From positions 62,001 through 126,000 of the forward strand of contig NZ_BTPU01000001.1 in NCBI RefSeq assembly GCF_036985595.1: a stretch of DNA of 64,000 nt, read 5' to 3'. The stretch is from Vallitalea maricola. GTDB taxonomy: Bacteria > Bacillota > Clostridia > Lachnospirales > Vallitaleaceae. Made by a program: the position numbers and the translations under genes. Below the pieces are notes generated by a model that was not told the origin of the DNA, did no database searches, and saw only the letters and a program-made list of their open reading frames with translations. Positions 26,228 through 35,800 of this stretch are shown piece after piece (the stretch's first letter is position 1; each line of letters begins with the position of its first letter).

Positions 26228-27751
26228 GTGGAAAAAGTGCAGATTAGTATTGAGAAGCTTATAAAGTTTGGTCTTAGTAATAAAATGATAGAGAAGTGGG
26301 ATGTCCAATTAGTGAGAAATTCCATTATGGATATATTGAGGATTTCGGAGCCTTATGAGGGAGAGTTGAATAATTGTGAAGTAGTGGATTCTCCTGTGGG
26401 GATATTGGAGGAATTATTACAGTATGCTGTGGATAATAATATAATAGAAGATACTGTTACATATAGAGATATGTTGGATGCTAGGATTATGGCTACACTT
26501 ATGCCTAGACCTTCTGAGTTGGTTAATAGATTTTATGGGATAGCTGATGAAGAAGGTATAGAGAGTGCGACGGATTATTATTATAAGTTGTCTAAGGATT
26601 CTAATTATATAAGAATGGATAGGATAGCTAAGAATGAGTATTGGGTGGCTGATACTCAGGTAGGGGAACTGGAGATTACTATTAATCTTTCTAAACCGGA
26701 GAAAGATCCTAAGGAGATTGAGAAGGCTAGGAGTATGCCTAGCGCTAATTATCCTAAGTGTTTTCTTTGTATAGATAATGTTGGATATCCTGGGAGATTG
26801 AATCATCCGGCTAGGAATAATCATAGGGTGATTCCAGTTGAGTTAAGTAGTGAGAATTGGTATCTCCAGTATTCGCCTTATGTATATTATAATGAGCATT
26901 GTATAGTTTTTAATGAGAAGCATGTTCCTATGAAGATATCTAAGGATACTTTTGTTAGGTTATTGTCATTTGTGGAGAAGTTTCCTCATTATTTTGTTGG
27001 TTCTAATGCTGATCTGCCAATAGTTGGTGGTTCTATTCTTAGCCATGACCATTTTCAAGGTGGACATCATGTTTTCCCTATGGAAAAGGCTTCTATTATT
27101 AAGGAGTTAAGGAAAGATGGTTATGAAGAGGTTAAGATAGGGTTGGTTAGATGGCCTTTATCGGTTGTTAGATTATCTTCTAGGGATAAGGATAAGGTAA
27201 TTAAGCTTGCTGATGAGATTCTAGGGAAGTGGAGAGATTATTCTGATGAGAGTCTTGGTATATTGGCTTATACAGAGGAAGATGGTAAGAGGATTCCTCA
27301 TAATACTATAACACCTATAGCAAGGATTAATGGAAATGGGGATTATGAACTTGATTTAGTTCTTAGGAATAATAGAAGAAGTGAGGAACATCCAGATGGT
27401 ATATTCCATCCTCATGCTCATCTGCATCATATTAAAAAAGAGAATATTGGACTTATTGAAGTTATGGGACTTGCTGTACTTCCTGCAAGACTTAAGAAAG
27501 AGCTTTCTTTAATAGAAGATATTCTAGTAGGTAAGATAAAAGATAGAGCAGAGTATGAAGAGTTAGAGAAGCATGGTGAGTGGATTAATAGATTAGTTGA
27601 AGAGTATGGAACAGATATGAAGGTAGATGAAGCAAGAGAGTGTATAAGGAAAGAAGTTGGTGATATCTTTGCTCAGGTACTTGAGTGTGCTGGGGTTTAT
27701 AAGATGGATGAGGAAGGTATTGCTGGGTTGGAGAGATTTATTAAGGCTTAA
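26228..27751 (+). CDS. galT: UDP-glucose--hexose-1-phosphate uridylyltransferase (Firmicutes-type GalT)
   Basis: 507 residues from a GTG start with GGAGG 6-7 nt upstream. This is the longer Firmicutes GalT family (about 490-510 residues), with GSILSHDHFQGGHHVFPM as the active-site region, plus LVLRNNRRSEEHPDG and FHPHAHLHHI further on. It swaps UMP between UDP-glucose and galactose-1-phosphate. It forms the complete Leloir set with galK and galE. Codon use matches galK/galE, so the three travelled or evolved together. Confidence 0.93.
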   Translation: MEKVQISIEKLIKFGLSNKMIEKWDVQLVRNSIMDILRISEPYEGELNNCEVVDSPVGILEELLQYAVDNNIIEDTVTYRDMLDARIMATLMPRPSELVNRFYGIADEEGIESATDYYYKLSKDSNYIRMDRIAKNEYWVADTQVGELEITINLSKPEKDPKEIEKARSMPSANYPKCFLCIDNVGYPGRLNHPARNNHRVIPVELSSENWYLQYSPYVYYNEHCIVFNEKHVPMKISKDTFVRLLSFVEKFPHYFVGSNADLPIVGGSILSHDHFQGGHHVFPMEKASIIKELRKDGYEEVKIGLVRWPLSVVRLSSRDKDKVIKLADEILGKWRDYSDESLGILAYTEEDGKRIPHNTITPIARINGNGDYELDLVLRNNRRSEEHPDGIFHPHAHLHHIKKENIGLIEVMGLAVLPARLKKELSLIEDILVGKIKDRAEYEELEKHGEWINRLVEEYGTDMKVDEARECIRKEVGDIFAQVLECAGVYKMDEEGIAGLERFIKA

Positions 27752-27772
27752 GAGAAGATATAATATTTTACT

Positions 27773-27815
27773 AATCATCACGTTATTATATAATGTAATA
27801 ATGTGGTGATTTTTT
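27773..27815 (+). terminator. galT terminator
   Basis: A long stem (ATCATCACGTTATTA with TAATAATGTGGTGAT, one G-T pair) and then TTTTTT. Confidence 0.8.
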
Positions 27816-27980
27816 ATGCATGTAAAGTTGTTTTCTTAACATATATGAAAAGAATTAATATTATTTATTACGGTAATATTACAATCAAGGAAAATGCTTG
27901 TATAAATGGATAAATATGTTTATAATAAATTAAGGTTACAGTATTATCCATAAAATATAATATTTTCATGTGAAAACTCT

Positions 27981-27997
27981 ATTACAGATTTGTTACA
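27981..27997 (-). promoter_or_regulatory. WalR-box-like direct repeat upstream of S-layer gene 1
   Basis: ATTACA-GATTT-GTTACA, which on the minus strand is TGTAAC-N5-TGTAAT and fits the WalR/YycF consensus TGTWAH-N5-TGTWAH. It ends 15 nt before the -35 box, exactly as at 32775. Confidence 0.5.
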
Positions 27998-28012
27998 TAT
28001 AGAGATATTATA

Positions 28013-28041
28013 TTGACTGGAAAATAATGTAGTGCTATAAT
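28013..28041 (+). promoter_or_regulatory. strong promoter of S-layer gene 1
   Basis: TTGACT (28013-28018), 17-nt spacer, perfect TATAAT (28036-28041). Confidence 0.8.
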
Positions 28042-28114
28042 TTACCATGTGCTTGAAAGGTGGATAACCTTTCCAATTTTAAAGAAAAGCAAATTAAAAG
28101 GAGGAGAAATATTA

Positions 28115-31100
28115 ATGAAAAACTTAAAGAAAGTTTTTGCATTAGTTCTTTCATTAGCAATGATCGTATCTACTTTTACAGTATCATTTGCTGCTGAAGA
28201 TACTAAAACTGACGCAGAAATTTGTGAAGCCTTAGGAATGTTAAAAGGCGAAGGCGACGGTGTAACTGATGAGTACCTTGCAAAATCTACTACAAGATTC
28301 CAAGCTGCTCTTATGGTTCTAAGATTACAAAACTTAGAAGAGGAAGCTTTAGCTTTCGAAGGAACTGAAACTTTTGCAGATGCAGAAGATGTACAATGGG
28401 TAGCTGGTAGATCAGTATTAGCTTACTTAAAAGCTAATCCAGAATTAGGATGGTTAGGTGATGGTGAAAACTTTGATCCTAATGGAGCAATTACTGCTCA
28501 AGCTTATTACAAAGTAATGCTTGAAGCTATTGGTTACAAACAAGGAACTGATTTCGAATGGGCTGACGTATTAGAATTTGCTGCAGAAAAAGGTTTAAAA
28601 GCTGCTGCAGACGTTGAAAACTTCACTAACAACGAAATCGCTGTTGTAACTGTTGAAACTTTAAAAGCTGAAACTAAAGAAGGTAAAAAACTTGTTGACG
28701 TATTAGTTGAAGCTGGTGCTATTGATGAAGCAAAAGCTGTTGAAGTTGGTCTTGTAGAAGCAGCTCCATCAGAAGTTGCTATCAAAGGTGCAGTAGCACT
28801 TAATTCTAAAGTTGTAGAAGTAACTTTAAAAGAAGCTGCAGAAGAAGTAAATGCTTCTCAATTTGTTATAGCAGATAAAGATGGCGCTGCTGTAGAAATT
28901 GCTTCAGCTGAATTAGCTCCATGGGATGCTAATAATAAAAAAGTATTAGTTACTTTAGCTACTGATACAAAATCAGGAGAACTTTACTCAGTAACAAGTG
29001 GAGAGGTTTCTGTTAACTTTGGTGGTAGAGGTGAAGATGCTTCAAACCCAACACTTGCTAAGTCAACAGGTGCTGATTATAACGAATTTACTTTAGAATT
29101 CTCAGAAGCTGTTAGAATTGATACATTAAAAATAGCTGCTGCTGAAAAATATGGAAGCAAAGCTGCTTTAGAAGTATTAGGTTATGAATATATTGATAGT
29201 AAAACTATTAAAGTTATGACTGCTGACCAAGCTGGTTCAAAACTTTATGGTCTTACAGTTTCAGGTGCTGTAGATTTAGCTGGAAATGAAATGAAAGAAG
29301 ATAGTGATAATACTTTCGTAGGTAAAGCTAAACCAACAGTAGCTCAAAAAGTGAAAAAAGCAAAAGCAATTGATTATAATCAAGTATATGTAGAATTTGA
29401 AACAAATATTGATCCTGCATCAATAGCTGATGCTACTTTCGCAATAAATGAAATGTATGGAAGCAAAGCAGAAGTAGCTGTATTAGAAGTTGCTCAAGCT
29501 ACTGAAGCTCAAACTGTAGAATACGGTACAGCTGATGTTGCTGCTGACAAAGCTGCTGCTGTTAAAAAAGGTGTTGTATTAACTGTAGATGGAACTATGA
29601 AGACTTCAAGCTTATACAAAGTTGTTGCTAATGGTATGAAGACTCTTTATGGAAAAGATATGTCATCTACATCTTCAGATAAAGAAACTACTTTTGTAGG
29701 AATGTCTAAGCCAAGTGGAACATTTGCTTATGATGGTGATATTACTGTAGCAAGTGCTTCTTCTATCAAAGTTAAATTTGCTAGAAAACTTGAAAAAGAT
29801 TTAGCAGAAGATATTGCTAACTACACAATTAATGAAGCATATGGTAATAAAGCTGAATTAGCTGTTTTAGCTGCAGAACTTCAAGCTGATCAAAAAACTG
29901 TTAAGTTAACAGTTGGAGAAATGAAAAATGTTCTTTACAAAGTAACTACTAGCAATTTAATGGATATTTATGGTAATGCTCAAAAAACAGGTTCAGATGC
30001 TGAAAAGACTTTTGTAGGTCAAGGCAAAGAAGCTAAGATTTCTAGTATTACTTCAATTACTAGAATAGATGATACTAACATTAAAGTAACATTTAATCAC
30101 AAAGTTGGTGAAAATGCTACAGATGTTGCATTATACACAATTGATGGTGGAGTAGGTTATCCAGAAGCTGTTGCAACATATTCAGATGATGCAAATTCTG
30201 TTAAACTTACAATAGCTAAGACTACTGAAACTGTAAGCTACAAATTAACAGTTAAAGGTCTTAATAATGCTGATGGTGTAGCTATGGACGCTGATGGAGT
30301 TACTGGTACTTTCACTGGTAAAGGTATTGCAAAAGGACTTCCAGTACTTCAAGCTGTAGTTGCTACAGATAAGCAAACTGCTAAATTCTACTTTGATAGA
30401 GATGTAACTGATTCTACTATTAAAGGTACATTATGGGCAGTTACAGGAACAGATGATGTTGCTAATTTCTTTATGACAAGAGAGAATAAACAAGGTACTA
30501 GTCTTGCTTCATTAAATGGGTTAAAAGCTTATCAAGATAGTACTGATAAAAATGTTTTAGTTGTTGTTGATGATAATGAAAGCTGGAACACTGGAAATGA
30601 TTTTACAACTTATGTTCTAGATTTAGAAGGTTCAAGTTTTGATGGTAAGAAAGTAAAATTTGATACAAATATAACTCAATTAGAAGTAGCTGCTAATGGT
30701 TCTACATATGCATACCCTACAGTAGAAGCTGTTCAAGGTATTGATAGTAAGACTATTAAAGTTTACTTCTCAAAACCAGTAACATTTGGTGCTTCAGGTA
30801 TAACTACTATTGCAAAAACTAGTGATAGTTCAGCAACTGTTACAGAAGGAACTCCTGTAGTAGTAAATGGAACTTCTAACAAGGAATGGTTAGTTCCTAT
30901 TAGTAGTGGTACTATGGAATCTGTTTCTTATACAATAACATTTGCATCTGTTAATGTAGCTGATAAATATGTTCCAAGTATTAAATTATCAAACAAGACT
31001 TCTGAGCCAGATACATCAATAGTAAGAGAATTTGCTGGTAACGGTACAACTACAAATTATATTACTAATGTTTATGCAATCATGACTGATAATAAAACAA

Positions 31101-32596
31101 TTGATGTATATTATCCAGAAGCTATGAAGTATTCTACTACAATAATTAATAATGTTCAAAATGGTTCAAATGTAGATAATACAGGAAATTATACATTTAC
31201 AGTTTCTGCTGGTACAGCTCCAACTGTAACATACGTAGCTTATGATAATGCTAAGAACAAGGCTACACTTTACTTAAATAATGAGTTTGATTCAAACTTA
31301 AATACTTTTGATTTAGTTGTTAATACAAATATTGCTAATATTACAGGTAATAAAACTGTTGCTAAATCTTCATCAGATAATGCTAACTTAGCAATAGAAG
31401 TAGCTAAAAACACTTCAACAACTAATAAAGGACCAGCTATTGCATCTGCTTCAGTTGCTGGAGATAGAATGTCAATAACAGTTGGTATGGATCAAGTTAC
31501 TGCAGTAGGTACAACAGTAGCTGTTGATGATGACAGTAATACAATATTAGAAAGTGGTAAATTAGCTACTAAGAAAACAGCTACTTCAACTGCAACAGTT
31601 AATAGTGCTGATTTTGAGAAAGTCTTTAAATTAACTACTACTTTTGAAGGTGAAACAACAGCAACAACAATTACAAATGCAAACTTTAGTAATTATATAA
31701 GTTCTGTTGACCTAAGTGCAAATGGTAAAACATTTACTATTACACTTAAAAAAGCTATTAAAGCTGGTGCTGAAGGCACAATTACTACTAAGACTTCAAA
31801 GGACAATTCAGTTAGCTTATGGGGATATGCAGGTGAGAAGAGATTACAAAATGATAATGAATCAAAATTAACATTTGCTGCTCCAAATTCAAATACATTT
31901 GATTATACACCACCAACTGTATTAAACGTTGATTCAGCTGCAGGTGTATATAAAGAAGGATCAAATATTGATATAGTTCTTACATTTAATGAAGCAGTTA
32001 CTATTTCAGATGCTAATAAAGATAGTAAGATTGTTATAACTGTTGGTACTACTGATAGAGATGCAGTATTAGTAGCTAATACTGCTACAACAGCAACATT
32101 TAGATATACAGTTGTGGCTAATGAAACTGATACAGATGGTATTGATGTAAAAGATGATAGTTTAACATTAGGTTCTGGAGATTCAATTAAAGATGGTAAT
32201 GGTAATGACCTTACTTTAACATCATTGAATGCTACACCATTAACAAGTGTAAAAGTAGATACTACAGCTCCAACTTGTTCAATACAAGATGGTACTGCTA
32301 ATGCACCTATCTTAAGATTTAGTGAGCCTTTATACAAAGACGGAGTTGCATTAACAGATAATCAAGTTATTACTTCATTATTTACATTTAATAATGTATC
32401 TGCTGGTGCTGATACACCAACTATGACTGCTACTTATACTACAGCAAATAATGATATAACATTTGCATTAGCAAATATGCAGGATACAGACACTATTGTA
32501 CTTGCTAGTGGAGTTGTATTAACAGATGAAGCTGGTAACGCAGTAACTGTTAATACATTGACATTAACTAATGGTACTCCAAGTACATGGCAGTAA
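28115..32596 (+). CDS. S-layer protein 1: SLH-type N-terminus plus Ig-like repeats
   Basis: 1493 residues from the ATG at 28115, which follows AAAAGGAGGAG; an in-frame ATG 22 codons upstream lies in the leader. Signal peptide 1-27. Residues about 30-200 form divergent SLH repeats (LGMLKGEGDGVTDEYLAKST, TRFQAALMVLRL, NFDPNGAITAQAYYKVMLEA) that should bind a wall polymer. The rest is a chain of Big_5-like Ig domains (e.g. FTLEFSEAVRIDTLKIAAAE). Near the end is one copy of a 119-residue module (SNIDIVLTFNEAVTISDANK) that is repeated seven times in the next gene. Perfect promoter, strong ribosome site and A/T-ending optimal codons suggest this is a major surface protein. Confidence 0.88.
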   Translation: MKNLKKVFALVLSLAMIVSTFTVSFAAEDTKTDAEICEALGMLKGEGDGVTDEYLAKSTTRFQAALMVLRLQNLEEEALAFEGTETFADAEDVQWVAGRSVLAYLKANPELGWLGDGENFDPNGAITAQAYYKVMLEAIGYKQGTDFEWADVLEFAAEKGLKAAADVENFTNNEIAVVTVETLKAETKEGKKLVDVLVEAGAIDEAKAVEVGLVEAAPSEVAIKGAVALNSKVVEVTLKEAAEEVNASQFVIADKDGAAVEIASAELAPWDANNKKVLVTLATDTKSGELYSVTSGEVSVNFGGRGEDASNPTLAKSTGADYNEFTLEFSEAVRIDTLKIAAAEKYGSKAALEVLGYEYIDSKTIKVMTADQAGSKLYGLTVSGAVDLAGNEMKEDSDNTFVGKAKPTVAQKVKKAKAIDYNQVYVEFETNIDPASIADATFAINEMYGSKAEVAVLEVAQATEAQTVEYGTADVAADKAAAVKKGVVLTVDGTMKTSSLYKVVANGMKTLYGKDMSSTSSDKETTFVGMSKPSGTFAYDGDITVASASSIKVKFARKLEKDLAEDIANYTINEAYGNKAELAVLAAELQADQKTVKLTVGEMKNVLYKVTTSNLMDIYGNAQKTGSDAEKTFVGQGKEAKISSITSITRIDDTNIKVTFNHKVGENATDVALYTIDGGVGYPEAVATYSDDANSVKLTIAKTTETVSYKLTVKGLNNADGVAMDADGVTGTFTGKGIAKGLPVLQAVVATDKQTAKFYFDRDVTDSTIKGTLWAVTGTDDVANFFMTRENKQGTSLASLNGLKAYQDSTDKNVLVVVDDNESWNTGNDFTTYVLDLEGSSFDGKKVKFDTNITQLEVAANGSTYAYPTVEAVQGIDSKTIKVYFSKPVTFGASGITTIAKTSDSSATVTEGTPVVVNGTSNKEWLVPISSGTMESVSYTITFASVNVADKYVPSIKLSNKTSEPDTSIVREFAGNGTTTNYITNVYAIMTDNKTIDVYYPEAMKYSTTIINNVQNGSNVDNTGNYTFTVSAGTAPTVTYVAYDNAKNKATLYLNNEFDSNLNTFDLVVNTNIANITGNKTVAKSSSDNANLAIEVAKNTSTTNKGPAIASASVAGDRMSITVGMDQVTAVGTTVAVDDDSNTILESGKLATKKTATSTATVNSADFEKVFKLTTTFEGETTATTITNANFSNYISSVDLSANGKTFTITLKKAIKAGAEGTITTKTSKDNSVSLWGYAGEKRLQNDNESKLTFAAPNSNTFDYTPPTVLNVDSAAGVYKEGSNIDIVLTFNEAVTISDANKDSKIVITVGTTDRDAVLVANTATTATFRYTVVANETDTDGIDVKDDSLTLGSGDSIKDGNGNDLTLTSLNATPLTSVKVDTTAPTCSIQDGTANAPILRFSEPLYKDGVALTDNQVITSLFTFNNVSAGADTPTMTATYTTANNDITFALANMQDTDTIVLASGVVLTDEAGNAVTVNTLTLTNGTPSTWQ

Positions 32597-32634
32597 TATT
32601 GTTTTGTAAGATTAATTAAATATTAAATCACTTA

Positions 32635-32686
32635 AAGGGATGTCTCACCATATAGATTAAAATCTAGGTGAGATTCCCTTTTTTAT
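32635..32686 (+). terminator. terminator of S-layer gene 1
   Basis: AAGGGATGTCTCACC pairs with GGTGAGATTCCCTT (one internal mismatch pair) and TTTTTT follows. Confidence 0.85.
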
Positions 32687-32774
32687 TGCTTAAAAAATAC
32701 AAGTAAGTCTAAAAAACAATTTTAGCACTCTAATAGTTGTACCAATAAAATGACTTTAGCAATATGTCAAATAA

Positions 32775-32791
32775 ATTACAGTAATATTACA
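32775..32791 (-). promoter_or_regulatory. WalR-box-like direct repeat upstream of S-layer gene 2
   Basis: ATTACA-GTAAT-ATTACA (minus strand TGTAAT-N5-TGTAAT). It ends 15 nt before the -35 box, the same geometry as at 27981 although the flanking sequence differs. Confidence 0.5.
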
Positions 32792-32806
32792 TATTTCTAC
32801 CAAATA

Positions 32807-32834
32807 TTGACTACAAATATCATAATGGTATAAT
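32807..32834 (+). promoter_or_regulatory. promoter of S-layer gene 2
   Basis: TTGACT (32807-32812), 16-nt spacer, TATAAT (32829-32834). Confidence 0.78.
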
Positions 32835-32883
32835 TTAACATAAAGGGCAAGTATAAAAAAATTATCAACAAGGAGGAAATATA

Positions 32884-35800
32884 GTGAAATCATTAAAGAA
32901 ATATCTTGCATTTATGTTAGCAATAACATTAACACTAACAACATATTCATTTTCTTTTGCTTCAGAAGATATGGATGATGTTGAAGTAGTAAAGTCACTA
33001 GGAATGTTAAAAGGTGATGGGAAAGGTGTATCAGATGAATATCTTGCTAAGAAGACAACAAGATTGCAAGCTGCTATCATGTTCCTAAGATTAAATGGGC
33101 TAGAAGAAGAAGCAATGAGTTATACGGGAACGACAACATTTATTGATGCGAATGAAGTTTCATGGATTGCTGGAAGATCTATTTTAGCTTATTTAAAAGA
33201 TCATCCAGATTTAGGATGGCAAGGAGATAATAAAGGTGAATTTAATCCTAATGATGTAATAAGTTCTCAAGCTTATACTAAGGTAATGTTAGAAGCATTA
33301 GGATATAAGCAAGGAGTAGATTTTACATGGTCTCAAGTATTTACATTTGCGAATAGCAAAGGACTTATAAAATCAGCTAATATAGAAACATTTACTAATA
33401 GAGATATTGCAACAGTAACAGTAGAAACTTTAAAAGCTAATAACAGTAAAGGTATAAAATTAGTTGATGAGTTAGTTGCTGCTAAAGTGATTGATCAAAG
33501 TATTGCAGAACACTGTGGTTTATGGAAGTCAGTTTCTATATCGGGTCTTGAGTCAGCAGTTGCCCTTAACTCAAGAATGATAGAAGTAAGATTAAAAGAA
33601 GCTGTTGAAGCTGTTGATGCTAGTATCTTCAAAGTAAAGACGGATAATATAATAATAGAAGTAGTATCAGTAGAACTAGCTCCATGGGATAAAGACAAAA
33701 AAACAGCGTTGGTATTGTTAGATAATGAGTTGAAATCAGGAACACTTTATTCAATAACTAGTGGTGATACAACAATTAATTTTGGTGGTAAATCCTCAGA
33801 TATAACTAAACCAACACTTTCTAAATCATCTGGAATTGATTATAATGAATTTACATTAGAATTCTCAGAACCAGTTAGAATTGATAATATGAAACTAACA
33901 GTAGCTGAGAAATATAGAGATAGGAAAGATTTAGAAGTATATGGTTATGAATATATCAATAATAAAACTATTAAAATTATGACTTCTGATCAAAGAGGTT
34001 CTTGTTTATATGGTATAACAATTTCAGGAGTGACAGATTTAGCTGGTAATATTATGAAAGAAGATACTGATAATACTTTTGTAGGGACTGCTAAATCAAC
34101 TGCTCCTCAAGCTGTTAATAAAGCTAAAGCAATTGATTATAATCAAGTATATGTTGAATTTAAAACAAATATGGATGTTAATTATATAGATACAGCAATT
34201 TTTGAAATTCAAGAAATGTATGGTAATAAAACAAAAATAGAAGTTTTCAGTGCTGCACAAGCTACTGCTGCACAAACAATGGAGTTTAATCCTGCCAATG
34301 ATACAGATACTGAAAAGGCTACAGCAGTAAAAAAAGGTGTAGTATTAACAGTTGATGGAAAGATGGATACATCAAGACTATATAAATTAACCGTTGGGGG
34401 TATGAAAACTTTATATGGTAAAGATATGTCAACAACAACTTCTGATAAAGAAGCAACATTTGTTGGAATATCAAAACCTACAGGTTCATTTGCTTATGCA
34501 TCTCAAGCTATTATGCCAGCAAGTGCAACATCTATCAAAGTTAAATTTGAAAGAAAAGTTGAGAAAGCAGTTGCAGAGGATATTAATAACTATATTATAG
34601 AGGAAGCATATGGAACTAAACATTCATTACCTGTTCTAGCTGCAGAGCTATTAGATGATTGTAAGACAGTAAAATTAACAGTTGGAGAAATGAAGAATGT
34701 TCTATATAAGCTGATGACTAAGAATATTATAGATATATATGGTAATTCCCAAAAAACAGGCTCAGATGCTGAAAAGACTTTTGTTGGTCAAATAAAAGAA
34801 GCTAAGATATCAAGTGTTTCAATTTCTAGAGTAGACGACACGCATATTAAATTAACATTTAATTCAAAAGTCGGTGAAAATGCTACAGATGTTGCATTAT
34901 ATAAAATAGATGGTGGGGTAGGATATCCAGAAGCTGTTTCGACTTATTCAAATGAAGTAAATTCTGTTAAGCTTACCATACCTAAAACAACAGAAACAAA
35001 AAGTTACAAGTTAACAGTTCAGGGACTTTTCAATGCTGATGGCGTTGCTATGGATGCTAGTGGTGTAAGTGGCATTTTTACAGGGCAAGGTATTGCAAAA
35101 GGTCTTCCAATTATTCAAGCTGCTATTAGTATGGATAGACAGACTGTTAAAATTTATTTTGATAGAGATGTAAACAGTTCAACTATAAAAGGAGTACTTT
35201 GGGGAAAATACAGTGCGGATGATGTTCAGCCATTTTTTATGGTAAAAGCTAATAAAGCAAATACATCTTATACTGGTTTATCAAATTTAAAAGCATATCA
35301 AGATGCTACAGATAAGAATGCGCTAATAGTTGTTGATGATAATGCAAGTTGGAATACAGGTTCAGATTTTACTACATATATGTTTGATCTTACATCTGCT
35401 TATGATGGTAAGTATGTAAAATTTGATTCTAATGTTACTCAATTAGAAGTTCCAGCTAATGGTAAAGTATATGCATATCCTACGGTAGAAGCTGCGCAAG
35501 GAATAGATAATAGGACTATTAAAGTATACTTCTCAAAACCGATATCTAGTTTTGATGCTTCAGATATCACTATTAGAAAAACAAGTGATAATACATCTGT
35601 TCTTGTTACAAAAGCACCAATACCTGTGGCAGGTACTAGTTATAGAGAATGGTTAGTACCAGTTGATACAAACATGAGTTCTGTTTCTTATAAAGCAACA
35701 TTTAAACACTTATTGATTTATGATAAATATATTAATGGCATTAAATTATCAACAAATGCATACGAACAAAGAGGCGTAGACGTTATTACAGAATTCGCAG

